From an uncultured Maribacter sp. (lineage in GTDB: Bacteria > Bacteroidota > Bacteroidia > Flavobacteriales > Flavobacteriaceae), in NCBI RefSeq assembly GCF_947496775.1, contig NZ_CANMDU010000010.1:62001-126000 (forward strand): DNA of 64,000 bases, given 5' to 3'. The notes below the pieces were generated by a model that did not search any database, was not told the origin of the DNA, and saw only the letters and a program-made list of their open reading frames with translations. The position numbers and the translations under genes are program-made. Shown here one piece after another: positions 44,105 through 54,224 of the stretch (the stretch's first letter is position 1; every line of letters begins with the position of its first letter).

Positions 44105-44695
44105 TTAAAATGGCCCTACCATTATGTGCGCTCTAAACGTTCCTGGATCCATTAACCAAGGCATTCCTTTTGCATGGGGCTTACTTGGTAAACCGGTGGA
44201 TTCTATAGTGGCAAATGGTGTATAAATGACATATCTAAATTGACCGTCACCAAGTTTACCTGTACTTTTGTCATAGGCGGCCTCGCTACCAAAATAAATG
44301 TACGTCATGCTTGGTTCTTTTGGCATTTTAATTTTACCTGCAGCAACCTCAGCGCCACGTATTTCTCTTTTTTCTTTAAAATTTTTTCCTTCGGCGGCCA
44401 ACTCTCTTCCTCGAGCCATAAAAGGTTCTAATTTTATAGAATAACAAGAAACACTTATACCTTCTTTATTAGGGTTATCTGCTAAACATACTAAGTTATT
44501 AGTTCCTTCTCTGAGAACAACAAAATTACCAGTTTCATCATAACCGTACACTTTCGCTCCATTTTTATCTTCTTCGGGAGCTGGAAGAACTGCTGTTTGT
44601 ATTTGAATTTCTTTAGGTAATATTTCTTTTTTCTGCTCTTGGGCAAAAATAGACACAGAAAACAAACACAAAATAAAAGAGACAAATTTTATCAT
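44105..44695 (-). CDS. hypothetical periplasmic protein
   Basis: A 196-residue protein with a signal peptide (MIKFVSFILCLFSVSIFAQEQ) and two cysteines within VCLADNPNKEGISVSCYS that may form a disulphide. A beta-rich domain ends GMPWLMDPGTFRAHIMVGPF. No known domain recognised. It lies upstream of the PPK2 pair by 32 bp and could share its transcript. Function unknown. Confidence 0.55.
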   Translation of the reverse strand: MIKFVSFILCLFSVSIFAQEQKKEILPKEIQIQTAVLPAPEEDKNGAKVYGYDETGNFVVLREGTNNLVCLADNPNKEGISVSCYSIKLEPFMARGRELAAEGKNFKEKREIRGAEVAAGKIKMPKEPSMTYIYFGSEAAYDKSTGKLGDGQFRYVIYTPFATIESTGLPSKPHAKGMPWLMDPGTFRAHIMVGPF

Positions 44696-44769
44696 AAGAA
44701 AATGTTTTTCTTAAAGATAAGAATCTGTCTCTTAATTTTACATCTTAAGATTTAAAATTATTAAGCTCG

Positions 44770-45384
44770 TTATTTCACTTTTGTATGAAACATTTTCTCT
44801 CCTTCTAGATACCCTAACATTTCATCTCCAGAATTTACCTTATCTGCACCTAAAGCTGGTGTACCAGACAACAAAATATCACCTGAGTTTAATGTCATTA
44901 CATTTGAAACATAAACTATTAATTCTGCCAAAGTAGTAATCATTAAACTGCTATTTCCTTTTTGAGTTTCTATACCATTAACAGTCATGGAAAAATTAAT
45001 GTTTTTTACATCGGAAAAATCTGATATCGGTAAAAATTTAGATATTGGTGTAGCACCATCAAAACCTTTTGCTAATGCCCATGGTCCTTTATTTGGCTCT
45101 CGGCTTTGTTTTAAAACATCTTTCGCTGTTAAATCATTTGCTAATGCTATAGCATCTACAAATAACAAGGCATCTTCTAACGTAGCATTTTTACAGGTTT
45201 TCCCTATTCTAAAAGCCAACTCTACCTCATACCAAACATCATCTGAAAAAGCAGGAAGCTCTAAATCCGCATTATTCTCTAAAAGAGATGAATCTGGCTT
45301 TGTAAAAATTAAAGGAATTACTTTTCCTTTTGGCATTTCACTTAAATCACTTACATAATTCTTTCCTATTCCTATTATTTTCAT
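44770..45384 (-). CDS. fumarylacetoacetate hydrolase family protein
   Basis: A 204-residue FAH-fold enzyme: MKIIGIGKNY start, then KPDSSLLENNADLELPAFSDDVWYEVELAFRIGK, with the metal-binding acidic residues in EVELAF and GAD-type loops near the C-terminus. The group includes acylpyruvate hydrolases and 2-hydroxyhepta-dienedioate isomerase. The substrate is unknown here. It lies 19 bp downstream of valS and is probably read through from it. Confidence 0.8.
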   Translation of the reverse strand: MKIIGIGKNYVSDLSEMPKGKVIPLIFTKPDSSLLENNADLELPAFSDDVWYEVELAFRIGKTCKNATLEDALLFVDAIALANDLTAKDVLKQSREPNKGPWALAKGFDGATPISKFLPISDFSDVKNINFSMTVNGIETQKGNSSLMITTLAELIVYVSNVMTLNSGDILLSGTPALGADKVNSGDEMLGYLEGEKMFHTKVK

Positions 45385-45403
45385 ACTTATATCTATTGTT
45401 TTA

Positions 45404-48034
45404 TTATCCTAGACTCCTTAAACTTTTCTCTAATGTTTCTATTTTAGCTTCGGCATCTGCCAGCTTTTTTCTTTCTATGGCAATAACTTTTTCTGGCGCA
45501 TTATTTACAAAACGTTCATTAGAGAGTTTTTTCTGAACAGAAATTAAAAACCCTTTAGTGTATTTTAACTCCTCTGCTATTTTAACTTTCTCTGCTTCTA
45601 CATCTATAGCTCCTTCTATAGGAATAAAGTATTCGTTACTTTTTACTCTAAAAGTTAAAGCGCCATCTACCGCTGTATCTACATAAGAGATAGATTCTAA
45701 ATTAGTTAATTTTCGTATTACCGTATCCCAAGCTAAACCAGCTTTTTCCGAGTTTAATATGGAAAGAGACAAAGCTTCTTTCATTAGTATATTTTTCTCT
45801 TTACGAATAGTACGAATTCCCGATATTACATCTGCTGCAAAATTAAATTCTGCAAGTATATTAGTGTCAACACCTACTTCTTTAGGCCATTGCGACACCA
45901 TTAAAGCTTCTTCTGGCGTTCTTTCTGTTATATGTTGCCATACTTCTTCCGTTAAAAAAGGCATAAAAGGATGTAACAATTTTAAATTTTGCTCAAACAA
46001 AAGAATTACTGCATTAAATGTCTTTTTATCTATTGGTTTTTGATAAGCTGGTTTTATAATTTCTAACAACCAGGAACTATAATCATCCCAAACTAATTTA
46101 TAAATTGCCATTAAGGCGTCTGAAATTCTATACTTACTAAAATGATCTTCTATTTCTAATAAAGTCTCATTAAATTTTGCCGTATACCATTCTATACCTA
46201 GCTTAGATGCTTCAGGCTGCGGCAAATCTTCAACTTCCCACCCCTTTAACAAACGAAAGCCATTCCAAATTTTATTTGCAAAGTTCTTTCCTTGTTGGCA
46301 TAAAGCCTCATCAAACATTAAATCGTTCCCAGCTGCAGCACTTAATAATAATCCAACGCGAACCCCATCTGCACCATAATCTTCCATAAGCTGTAATGCA
46401 TCTGGAGAATTTCCTAATGATTTTGACATTTTACGACGCTGTTTATCACGGACCAAACCTGTAAAATATACATTTTCGAAAGGTCTTTCATCTCTATATT
46501 CGTAACCAGAAACAATCATACGTGCTACCCAGAAAAATAAAATATCCGGACCTGTTACCAAATCATTGGTAGGATAGTAATATTGAATCTCTTCATTTTC
46601 TGGTTCTAATATGCCTCCAAAAACACTAATAGGCCATAACCATGAAGAAAACCAAGTATCCAATACATCTGCATCTTGTTTTAAATCTGCAGTAGTTAAG
46701 TTTGTCTTTCCTGATTTAGATTTTGCAAGCTCTAATGCTTCTTCTATAGTTTCCGCTACCACAAAGTCTTCATGCCCATCACCAAAATAAAAAGCTGGGA
46801 TTTGCTGCCCCCACCACAGTTGGCGAGAAATATTCCAATCGCGAATATTTTCCATCCAATGGCGGTACGTATTTTCAAATTTCTTAGGAAATAGTTTTAC
46901 TTCATTTGTTTTTAGCACCGCATCCAAAGCGGGTTTAGCTAAATCTTCCATTTTTAAGAACCACTGATCCGAAAGGCGAGGCTCTATAACCGCCTTAGTC
47001 CTTTCCGAAGTTCCTACTTTATTTATATGTTGTTCAGTTTTTATTAAAAATCCTTTTTCCTCTAATTCTTTAGAAATTTCTTTACGAACAACAAAACGGT
47101 CTTTACCTTCATAATGCAATCCAAAACTATTAAGAGATGCATCTTCATTAAAAATATCTATGATTTCTAGATTATGTTTCTCTCCTAAAGCTTTATCATT
47201 AATATCATGCGCAGGTGTTACTTTTAGACAACCTGTACCAAATTCCATATCTACATAACCGTCTTCAATAATTGGAATTACCCTATCACACAAAGGAACA
47301 ATTGCCTTTTTTCCTTTTAAATGCGTAAAACGCTCGTCATTGGGATTAATACAAATAGCACTATCCCCCAAAATAGTTTCTGGTCTTGTCGTTGCAATAG
47401 TTACTTTTTCATCGGAACCCTCGATGGCGTAAGACAAATAATATAATAACCCTTGCTTCTCTTCATAAATTACTTCTTCATCGGACAATGTTGTTTTTGC
47501 CTCAGGATCCCAATTTACCATTCGGTTTCCTTTATAAATTTTTCCTTTATTAAATAAGTCTACAAAAACTTTAATAACGGAAGCAGACATATCCTCATCC
47601 ATAGTGAATTTGGTACGTTCCCAATCACATGAACACCCTAATTTCTTAAGTTGTTCTAAAATAACTCCTCCATATTCCTCTGTCCAGTCCCAAGCATGCT
47701 TTAAAAAGTCTTCTCTACTTAGATCTGCCTTATTAATTCCCTGCTCTTTTAACTTAGCGACAACCTTTGCTTCTGTAGCTATAGATGCGTGATCTGTACC
47801 TGGTACCCAACATGCATTTTTACCCATTAATCTTGCTCTACGAATGAGAACATCTTGAATAGTATTATTAAGCATATGACCCATATGTAGTATCCCCGTA
47901 ACATTTGGTGGGGGAATTACAATGGTGTATGGCTCTCTGTCGTCAGGGGTAGAATGAAAAAAGTTGTTTTTCATCCAATAATCATACCAGTGATTTTCTA
48001 CTGATTGTGGATTATATTTTGATGGAATTTCCAT
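45404..48034 (-). CDS. valS: valine--tRNA ligase
   Basis: An 876-residue class I synthetase. HIGH-like motif [16 protein letters not shown] (about 40-56), an editing CP1 domain (about 200-390), KMSKS (about 535), an anticodon-binding helical domain and a C-terminal coiled-coil arm (about 810-876). Charges tRNA-Val and edits threonine. A TTG-N18-TATTTTTG promoter lies 100 bp upstream. It leads into the FAH gene. Confidence 0.98.
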   Translation of the reverse strand: MEIPSKYNPQSVENHWYDYWMKNNFFHSTPDDREPYTIVIPPPNVTGILHMGHMLNNTIQDVLIRRARLMGKNACWVPGTDHASIATEAKVVAKLKEQGINKADLSREDFLKHAWDWTEEYGGVILEQLKKLGCSCDWERTKFTMDEDMSASVIKVFVDLFNKGKIYKGNRMVNWDPEAKTTLSDEEVIYEEKQGLLYYLSYAIEGSDEKVTIATTRPETILGDSAICINPNDERFTHLKGKKAIVPLCDRVIPIIEDGYVDMEFGTGCLKVTPAHDINDKALGEKHNLEIIDIFNEDASLNSFGLHYEGKDRFVVRKEISKELEEKGFLIKTEQHINKVGTSERTKAVIEPRLSDQWFLKMEDLAKPALDAVLKTNEVKLFPKKFENTYRHWMENIRDWNISRQLWWGQQIPAFYFGDGHEDFVVAETIEEALELAKSKSGKTNLTTADLKQDADVLDTWFSSWLWPISVFGGILEPENEEIQYYYPTNDLVTGPDILFFWVARMIVSGYEYRDERPFENVYFTGLVRDKQRRKMSKSLGNSPDALQLMEDYGADGVRVGLLLSAAAGNDLMFDEALCQQGKNFANKIWNGFRLLKGWEVEDLPQPEASKLGIEWYTAKFNETLLEIEDHFSKYRISDALMAIYKLVWDDYSSWLLEIIKPAYQKPIDKKTFNAVILLFEQNLKLLHPFMPFLTEEVWQHITERTPEEALMVSQWPKEVGVDTNILAEFNFAADVISGIRTIRKEKNILMKEALSLSILNSEKAGLAWDTVIRKLTNLESISYVDTAVDGALTFRVKSNEYFIPIEGAIDVEAEKVKIAEELKYTKGFLISVQKKLSNERFVNNAPEKVIAIERKKLADAEAKIETLEKSLRSLG

Positions 48035-48133
48035 TTTTTGGTACAGTTTTTGAAATATTAATTTAATGTATAAAAAAGTAACATTAAAAGATATGTTAAA
48101 TTATATCAATTCCGTTATTTTTAAAATACGAAA

Positions 48134-48162
48134 CAAAAATAAGTAACGTTAGAGTATAACAA
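48134..48162 (-). promoter_or_regulatory. promoter of valS
   Basis: On the minus strand, TTG (48162-48160), 18 bp, then TATTTTTG (48141-48134), a near-ideal Bacteroidota promoter. It gives a leader of about 95 nt, long enough to hold a regulatory structure, but no T-box sequence was recognised. Confidence 0.65.
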
Positions 48163-48169
48163 AAGAATT

Positions 48170-48200
48170 TTGGAGGTTCATCTGAAAAGATTTAATTTTG
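48170..48200 (+). promoter_or_regulatory. promoter of the DUF1573 gene
   Basis: TTG (48170-48172), 20 bp, then TAATTTTG (48193-48200). The transcript would start near 48205, so translation starts at the ATG at 48224 and not further upstream. It is divergent from the valS promoter, whose -33 TTG (48160-48162 complement) is eight bases away. Confidence 0.65.
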
Positions 48201-48223
48201 ATTTATACCCAAAACAAAAAATT

Positions 48224-48616
48224 ATGAAAAAAATAGTACTTGTATTATTTGTAGGATTACTAGGATTTAGCCTAACAGCTCAGGAAACAGGAGCTAAAAT
48301 TGAGTTTACAGCAGAAACTGTTGATTATGGAGAAGTTGTTAAAGGTGCGGACGGTGTTCGTGTTTTTGAATTTACTAATACGGGATCAGCTCCTTTAGTA
48401 TTAAGTAAAGTAACCTCTAGTTGTGGATGTACAATCCCTTCCTATGATAAGGATCCTGTTTTACCTGGTAAAAAAGGAAAAATATCTGTAAAATATGATA
48501 CAAAAAGAGTGGGGCCAATTAGAAAAGCTATCACCGTTTTATCTAATGCAGATACACCTACGAAAGTTTTAAAAATTAAAGGAGAAGTAAAAGATCCAAA
48601 TAACGGAACGAAATAA
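48224..48616 (+). CDS. secreted DUF1573 protein
   Basis: A 130-residue protein from the ATG at 48224. It has a signal peptide (MKKIVLVLFVGLLGFSLTAQ), then a DUF1573 ASH-like beta sandwich (TVDYGEVVKGADGVRVFEFTNTG, SCGCTIPSYDKDPVLPGKKGKI). The conserved CGC pair is kept. It is likely a periplasmic or outer-membrane-associated protein. Many occur in Bacteroidota and their biochemical role is unknown. The terminator at 48641-48668 ends the transcript. Confidence 0.88.
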   Translation: MKKIVLVLFVGLLGFSLTAQETGAKIEFTAETVDYGEVVKGADGVRVFEFTNTGSAPLVLSKVTSSCGCTIPSYDKDPVLPGKKGKISVKYDTKRVGPIRKAITVLSNADTPTKVLKIKGEVKDPNNGTK

Positions 48617-48640
48617 AAATTACTTTTTAATTAAAATATA

Positions 48641-48668
48641 AAAGCTCGGTATATACCGAGCTTTTTTT
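48641..48668 (+). terminator. terminator after the DUF1573 gene
   Basis: A hairpin with stem AAAGCTCGGTAT/ATACCGAGCTTT and a T-run. It also faces the converging retropepsin gene. Confidence 0.85.
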
Positions 48669-48697
48669 ATTTCTATCCAATAATATCACCAAAGATA

Positions 48698-50017
48698 TTA
48701 CTTAAATATATTTTTTAAAACGAAACTAAAAAGAACATCTTGATTGTACCTTTCTATAAGTAAGCGAATCCTTTTTCCTTCTTTTTGATTAAGCATCTGC
48801 ATTATTTCTTGAAGTTTATAACTATAAACTCTTTTTCCGTTTACCGCTAATATTACATCTCCTTCTTGCAAACCAGCAGATTCAGCAGGACTACCCGCTC
48901 TAATTGCCGAAACCACTATTTCAGGAACTAAACTTAACCTAGTTGAATTTTCTATTAAAATTTGAACATTTCCAAATGTATCAGAACTTCCTTTTTTAGC
49001 ACTTCCAATATATTCAGAAACATACCTTACTCCATCATGTTGAAGTTCTATACCGCTTAAATTGTAATGAAACGGAATATTAAAATTGCCGTTTTTTCTA
49101 AGAATTATTTTTTCATTCTTATAATCGAATACAATATTAAAACGTTTTAAAACCTCCCCTCCTATGCTACCATTTCTATTCCCTAAATTTTTAATGTTAT
49201 TAAATGTTTTCATATTAGGGAATGCCGCTTTTGCATCTTCTAATGAAAAATTTCCTATGGATATACTGTTTACTTTAGTTCTTTTTCCAAAAATACTACC
49301 TCCTAATCCTTTACCTAAAAAATCATCATAATTCTTTTCCGGGACACCAATATTTTTATCTTCAAAAAGCCATATGGCATCACTACTTCCCGTATCCACA
49401 AGCATTCTAACTTGCAAATCGTCTTTGCCGTTAATATGTACCTTTGCATCTACATACGCTTTCTTTTTCCTTATTTTCAAAGGCAATATCTCTACCTTCT
49501 TTTTGTTTTTTATTTTATAACTTCCTGGAGCGTAGAATTTAATTAGCTGTTTTCCGTAATTAATATCTACTACAAAGTCTCTAAATAATTCATAACCTAT
49601 AATACCATGAACTGGAATACCTAAACTAGGAGAAAAATTGAGACTCTTATCCATCACCACAAATAAATCTTGGTTTGCATTTTTTACCTCCCCAATCTTA
49701 AAAAAGTTTTTTTTAGAACTTAGGGCTTTAATAGGTTCACTTTCCCCTAAACCACGAATTGCAATTTCAGAAACATTATTTATCTGTATAGAATCCTTAT
49801 CAGACACATTAAACAAAATAGGTTTTCCTACACCAGAATCTAAGATAAAAGACAATTCTGTACCGTTAACCTCAATAGGCATAACGATTAAGTTATTAAC
49901 CAATTTAAATTTTACTTTCTGAAAATCTTGACCATTAGGTAATTCAAAATTTTGCCCTATCGCAGAAAAAGCAGAGCACAATAAAAGCAATATAAAAAGT
50001 GTAGCTATTTTTCTCAA
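48698..50017 (-). CDS. retropepsin-like aspartic protease with PDZ domain
   Basis: A 439-residue protein with a signal peptide (MRKIATLFILLLLCSAFSAIG) and two retropepsin-type halves: FILDSGVGKPILF (first catalytic Asp, about residue 60, DSG) and MLVDTGSSDAIW (second Asp, about 209, DTG). A C-terminal PDZ domain (about 355-435: VVSAIRAGSPAESAGLQEGDVILAVNGKRV) follows. A single polypeptide with two DSG/DTG sites can self-assemble as a pseudo-dimer. Periplasmic location is likely. Substrate not known. Confidence 0.85.
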   Translation of the reverse strand: MRKIATLFILLLLCSAFSAIGQNFELPNGQDFQKVKFKLVNNLIVMPIEVNGTELSFILDSGVGKPILFNVSDKDSIQINNVSEIAIRGLGESEPIKALSSKKNFFKIGEVKNANQDLFVVMDKSLNFSPSLGIPVHGIIGYELFRDFVVDINYGKQLIKFYAPGSYKIKNKKKVEILPLKIRKKKAYVDAKVHINGKDDLQVRMLVDTGSSDAIWLFEDKNIGVPEKNYDDFLGKGLGGSIFGKRTKVNSISIGNFSLEDAKAAFPNMKTFNNIKNLGNRNGSIGGEVLKRFNIVFDYKNEKIILRKNGNFNIPFHYNLSGIELQHDGVRYVSEYIGSAKKGSSDTFGNVQILIENSTRLSLVPEIVVSAIRAGSPAESAGLQEGDVILAVNGKRVYSYKLQEIMQMLNQKEGKRIRLLIERYNQDVLFSFVLKNIFK

Positions 50018-50159
50018 CTTACTTTATTTTAACGCATTACCTACTTTAAATCTATTGTATAAATTACAAACTACCTAAAACTTTAACAAAAAATGAAAAA
50101 CGAAATAATTCTTGTTATCATTGTTTGTTCTGTTATGTTTCCTCATTTTTGCTTAAAAT

Positions 50160-51359
50160 ATGTTACATATGCCAAATATTTCTCGAAAAGGAGTTTCTAT
50201 GCCTGAATCTCCGATACGCAAACTGGTTCCTTTTGCAGAAAAAGCGAAAATGAATGGTGCTAAAGTTATCCATTTAAATATTGGTCAGCCGGATATAAAA
50301 ACACCACAAATTGCCTTAGACGCAGTAAAAAACAATAATTTAGATATCGTTGCATATAGCCGAACAGAAGGGTCAGAGATTTTTAGAGAAAAAATTGCGA
50401 CCTATTATGCAAAACATTCTATCACCGTAGAATCTACAGATATTATCGTTACTACAGGTGGTTCTGAAGCTCTTTCCTTTGTGATGGGAAGTATTGCCGA
50501 TTTTGATGATGAAATTATAATACCGGAGCCTTTCTATGCAAATTATAATGGATTCGCTACTTCAGCTGGGGTAAAAGTAGTCCCTGTGGTTTCTAGAATA
50601 GAAAATAATTTTGCTTTACCACCTATAGAAGATTTTGAAGAATTAATTACTTCTAAAACTAAAGCCATACTAATTTGTAATCCTGGAAACCCAACTGGAT
50701 ACCTATATAGTAAAGAAGAAATTCAAAAATTAGCCACCATTGCAAAAAAACATAATCTCTTTTTGGTTGCTGATGAAGTGTATAGAGAATTTACGTATGA
50801 CGATAAGGGGCATTATTCGATTCTTCAAGAAGTAGGGTTAGAAGAAAACGCTATAGTTATTGACTCCGTTTCTAAGCGTTATAGCATGTGTGGCGCTCGT
50901 ATAGGCTACTTAGTTTCTAAAAACAAAGAAGTTATTGCTACTGCACTTAAATTTGCACAAGCAAGATTATCACCTCCTACCTATGCCCAAATAGCAAGTG
51001 AAGCTGCTTTAGACACCCCTCAAAGTTATTTTAATGATGTAAAAGAGGAGTATCTAAAAAGAAGAAATACTTTAATTGCAGAATTAAAAAACATTGATGG
51101 CGTAAAAGTTGGCGTACCAAACGGAGCTTTTTATTGCATAGCTGAATTACCCGTAAAAAACGCAGATGATTTTGCACAATGGTTGTTAGAAGATTTTAGA
51201 TATAAAGGGGAAACGGTAATGGTTGCACCAGCCGCAGGGTTTTATGCTACCAAAGGTCTAGGTGAAAACCAAATTAGAATTGCATATGTACTAAACCAAG
51301 ATAGTTTAAAAAGAGCAGTTACTATACTAAAAGAAGCTCTTAAAAGTTATATAGGGTAA
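50160..51359 (+). CDS. PLP-dependent aminotransferase, class I/II
   Basis: A 399-residue fold-type I aminotransferase (start ATG at 50160 or 50169, MPNISRKG). LNIGQPDIKTP, GGSEALSFVMG, CNPGNPTGYLYS, ADEVYREF and SVSKRYSMCGARIGY (PLP-binding Lys about 240) are present. Closest to aspartate/alanine-type AATs, though substrate is not certain. The stop overlaps the murB start by one base (TAATG), so the two are translated in a coupled way. Confidence 0.9.
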   Translation: MLHMPNISRKGVSMPESPIRKLVPFAEKAKMNGAKVIHLNIGQPDIKTPQIALDAVKNNNLDIVAYSRTEGSEIFREKIATYYAKHSITVESTDIIVTTGGSEALSFVMGSIADFDDEIIIPEPFYANYNGFATSAGVKVVPVVSRIENNFALPPIEDFEELITSKTKAILICNPGNPTGYLYSKEEIQKLATIAKKHNLFLVADEVYREFTYDDKGHYSILQEVGLEENAIVIDSVSKRYSMCGARIGYLVSKNKEVIATALKFAQARLSPPTYAQIASEAALDTPQSYFNDVKEEYLKRRNTLIAELKNIDGVKVGVPNGAFYCIAELPVKNADDFAQWLLEDFRYKGETVMVAPAAGFYATKGLGENQIRIAYVLNQDSLKRAVTILKEALKSYIG

Positions 51360-52375
51360 TGCATATTTTACAAAACATATCTTTACAATCTTATAACACT
51401 TTTGGTATTTCCGCTAAGGCAAAACACTTCTGTGAAGTTTCTAATATAGAAGAACTAAAAAATGTTTTCTCTCTAAAAGAATACCCCACTAAATTTGTTA
51501 TTAGTGGAGGAAGCAATTTATTACTTACTAAAGACATAGAAGCCCTTGTAATACATATTAACATAAAAGGAATATCTATAATTGAGGAAGACAACGATTA
51601 TGTTATTCTTAAAGTTATGGCTGGTGAAAATTGGCACGAAATGATTCTATGGACCCTAGAGAATAATTATGGAGGTTTAGAAAACATGTCACTAATTCCT
51701 GGTAAAACTGGAACAGCTCCAATCCAAAATATTGGTGCCTATGGCGTAGAACTTAAAGATCATTTTGTAAGCTGCGAAGCATTACACACAGAAACTTTAG
51801 AGATAAAATCTTTTAGCAAAGAAGCTTGTAAATTTGGATACCGAGACTCTTATTTTAAAAATGAAGGAAAAGGAAAATTTGTTATTACGTCTGTAAATTT
51901 AAAACTTACTAAAACCAATCATATCTTAAATACTTCTTATGGTTCTATAGAAGAAGAATTACTTAAAAAAAACATTAAAAAACCTAGTATTCAAGACATT
52001 TCCAATGCCGTAATTACTATAAGACAAAGCAAATTACCAGATCCAAAAGAAATCGGTAATAGTGGTAGTTTTTTTAAAAACCCAATACTTTCTAAAGAAG
52101 AGTTTCTTGTTTTTAGTTCCAAACATCCAGAGGCTCCATTTTATAAAATAAGTGATACTTTATTTAAAGTACCCGCAGGTTGGCTTATTGAACAAAGTGG
52201 TTTTAAAGGCAAACGCCTTGGTGATGCCGGTGTTCATAAAAAACAAGCACTTGTTTTAGTTAATTACGGTAAGGCAACCGGACAAGAAATATTAAATTTA
52301 GCACATACTATTATTTCTGAAGTTCGCAATAAGTTTGGGATAACTATTTCCCCTGAAGTAAATATAATAAGATAA
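51359..52375 (+). CDS. murB: UDP-N-acetylenolpyruvoylglucosamine reductase
   Basis: A 338-residue type I MurB that reduces UDP-GlcNAc-enolpyruvate to UDP-MurNAc. FAD-binding SGGSNLLLTKD (about 50-60), SLIPGKTGTAPIQNIGAYG (about 112-130), the catalytic-Ser region GNSGSFFKNP (about 233-242) and a C-terminal Glu in TISPEVN are present. It is coupled to the aminotransferase. The downstream hairpin at 52372-52402 has a GC stem but no T-run. Confidence 0.95.
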   Translation: MHILQNISLQSYNTFGISAKAKHFCEVSNIEELKNVFSLKEYPTKFVISGGSNLLLTKDIEALVIHINIKGISIIEEDNDYVILKVMAGENWHEMILWTLENNYGGLENMSLIPGKTGTAPIQNIGAYGVELKDHFVSCEALHTETLEIKSFSKEACKFGYRDSYFKNEGKGKFVITSVNLKLTKTNHILNTSYGSIEEELLKKNIKKPSIQDISNAVITIRQSKLPDPKEIGNSGSFFKNPILSKEEFLVFSSKHPEAPFYKISDTLFKVPAGWLIEQSGFKGKRLGDAGVHKKQALVLVNYGKATGQEILNLAHTIISEVRNKFGITISPEVNIIR

Positions 52376-52575
52376 CCCCCGCAAGAAACTTACGAGGGTT
52401 ATACCAAACCAACCAAAATTAAATGTACAATAACCAGTTGTACATTTATACTATTATTTTTATCATAACGCTTTCCTTAACAATCAATTTAATAATTTAG
52501 CGTTTAAAGGATATACGGTAAAAAAGAAGATATTGGATGCCTTTGTGTTTAATTTTCTTATACCCTATCATTATT

Positions 52576-53142
52576 ATGAGCACACTACTTGAAAAACATA
52601 TTGTAGAACTTTTGCAAGAGCGCAATGACAAAGCCATCTCCCTTTTGTATGAAAACTATGGAGATACCCTATATGGAGTAGCCCATAAAGTAGTACGTAA
52701 CGATGATTTAGCTCAAGATGTGGTCCAAGAAAGTTTTGTGAAAATTTGGAAAAAAGCAGATACCTATGATCCATCCAAGGCCAAATTGTTTACTTGGTTA
52801 TTTAGAATTACCAGAAATACTGCTATTGATAAATTAAGAAGCGTTAACACAAAACTGGATAAAGAAATCCAAATAGATGTTTCCGACGTATATAATTTAG
52901 GTGTAGATAGTACAAGGCCGGAATTCATGGATATCCGTGACAATTTAGATAAGATAGAAAGCAAATACCAAATAGTTTTGGAAGCTTTGTTCTTTCAAGG
53001 GATGACACAACAAGAAGCTAGTGATGAGCTAGATATTCCTTTAGGAACAATTAAGTCTAGATTAAAAATAGGTTTACGCGAGTTAAAAAAAATATATGGA
53101 CCTGCTTTGGTTCTACTTGCACTTACTTTAAATGTGTTATAA
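52576..53142 (+). CDS. ECF sigma factor, SigK-like
   Basis: A 188-residue sigma factor (start at MSTLLEK, 52576). The region 2 core is DDLAQDVVQESFVKIWKKADTYDPSKAKLFTWLFRITRNTAIDKL and the region 4 HTH is MTQQEASDELDIPLGTIKSRLKIGLRELKK. It overlaps the anti-sigma gene by one base (TAATG), which couples their expression. Regulon unknown. Confidence 0.9.
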   Translation: MSTLLEKHIVELLQERNDKAISLLYENYGDTLYGVAHKVVRNDDLAQDVVQESFVKIWKKADTYDPSKAKLFTWLFRITRNTAIDKLRSVNTKLDKEIQIDVSDVYNLGVDSTRPEFMDIRDNLDKIESKYQIVLEALFFQGMTQQEASDELDIPLGTIKSRLKIGLRELKKIYGPALVLLALTLNVL

Positions 53143-53900
53143 TGAAAGAAAAGATTAAGATATTTTTAGATTCAGATTTGTTAGAAAAATACCTATTAGG
53201 TAGCACTAATGAGATGGAATCTCTACAAGTAGAAAGATACATCGCGATGTATCCTGAAGTAAGAGACACTTATAATGAGCTTCAAGACAATTTAGAGAGT
53301 TTTGCAAAATTACATGCTATAAAAACCCCAGATGGCTTAAAAGAAAAGATTCTTGCACGAATAAAATCAGAACGTACTGGTCGTAAAAAATTCTTTAGAT
53401 ACGCTATCGCTGCAAGTATAATTGCATGTGTGTTTGCAAGTGCTTCCTATTTTTTCTATAATCAGAATCAAAATTTACAACAAGAAAACACCATTGTTTC
53501 TAATAAAATAAAAACATTAGAAGCAGATATGAGGCAACAATTAGAGGATGTAAGAAACCAATTTATTGTTCTTAATAATCCGCAAACTAAAAAATATAAT
53601 GTAAGAGGTAACAGAATGGCCAAAGACCTTAAAGCCATAGCCTATATTAATCCTGTTAAGAAACTTTCTTATATTAACGTTAGCAAACTTCCTGAATTGC
53701 CAGAAAACCAATGTTTTCAGATGTGGGCAGAGGTTAATGGCAAAATGTTAAACTTAGGAATTATTGAAGAAGCTGGTAATAAAGATAACCTTACTGCTCT
53801 TCCTTATGCTGATAATGCGGTTAGTTACATTACTATTGAACCTAAAGGCGGTAACGTAAGTCCTACTGTCAATAAAATTGTTGCGAATATTGCGTATTAA
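53142..53900 (+). CDS. anti-sigma factor with RskA-type periplasmic domain
   Basis: A 252-residue protein with a cytosolic N-terminal segment (about 1-80; LEKYLLGSTNEMESLQVERYI), a transmembrane helix (about 86-104), a coiled-coil stalk (about 108-145) and a RskA/anti-sigma-K-type beta domain (about 165-252, NQCFQMWAEVNGKMLNLGII). It is predicted to sequester the upstream sigma factor at the membrane and release it upon a periplasmic signal. No conserved CxxC zinc motif was seen. Confidence 0.85.
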   Translation: MKEKIKIFLDSDLLEKYLLGSTNEMESLQVERYIAMYPEVRDTYNELQDNLESFAKLHAIKTPDGLKEKILARIKSERTGRKKFFRYAIAASIIACVFASASYFFYNQNQNLQQENTIVSNKIKTLEADMRQQLEDVRNQFIVLNNPQTKKYNVRGNRMAKDLKAIAYINPVKKLSYINVSKLPELPENQCFQMWAEVNGKMLNLGIIEEAGNKDNLTALPYADNAVSYITIEPKGGNVSPTVNKIVANIAY

Positions 53901-53924
53901 CAACAACACATATAAAGTAATCTT

Positions 53925-53950
53925 AAAGCCCCTTTTTGGGGCTTTATTTT
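53925..53950 (+). terminator. terminator after the anti-sigma gene
   Basis: AAAGCCCC-TTTTT-GGGGCTTT with a following T-run, only 25 bp after the anti-sigma stop and overlapping the next gene's promoter region. Confidence 0.85.
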
Positions 53951-53952
53951 TA

Positions 53953-53960
53953 TATCTTTG
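53953..53960 (+). promoter_or_regulatory. -7 element for the small cysteine-rich membrane protein
   Basis: TATCTTTG matches TAnnTTTG and lies 15 bp upstream of the ATG at 53975. It follows the terminator immediately. A leader of about 10 nt makes it nearly leaderless. Confidence 0.5.
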
Positions 53961-53974
53961 TTGAAAATTTTATT

Positions 53975-54184
53975 ATGAAGTTGATACTACTTACTATAGG
54001 TCTTCTCACCTTAGCTTTTGCCGGAATTGCAATTAAAATATGGGCGAAAAAAGATGGTAAATTTGCAGGTACTTGTGCTAGCCAAAGTCCATTTTTAAAT
54101 AAAGAAGGAGAGGCTTGCGGCATGTGTGGTAAATTACCTGACGAGCAAGATTGCAAAAAAGACGCTACTCCAGAATTGCAGTAG
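53975..54184 (+). CDS. small membrane protein with cysteine cluster
   Basis: A 69-residue protein (start MKLILLTIG, 53975): one transmembrane helix (about 2-21), then a soluble tail with four cysteines (CASQSP, EACGMCGK, DCKK). The spacing C-x16-C-x2-C-x9-C may bind a metal or make disulphides. Conserved across flavobacteria by my recollection, unnamed. Between the two ECF sigma genes. Confidence 0.6.
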   Translation: MKLILLTIGLLTLAFAGIAIKIWAKKDGKFAGTCASQSPFLNKEGEACGMCGKLPDEQDCKKDATPELQ

Positions 54185-54224
54185 TCTATATATTAAAAAA
54201 ACGTAATTTTCTAAGTTCCCTGTT

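Noticed and set aside
48170-48223. Longer N-terminus for the DUF1573 protein
   Set aside because: It would precede the signal peptide and begins within the promoter's -33 box.
52372-52402. Hairpin after murB as a terminator
   Set aside because: The stem ATAACCC/GGGTTAT is present but no T-run follows; it may be only a structural hairpin.
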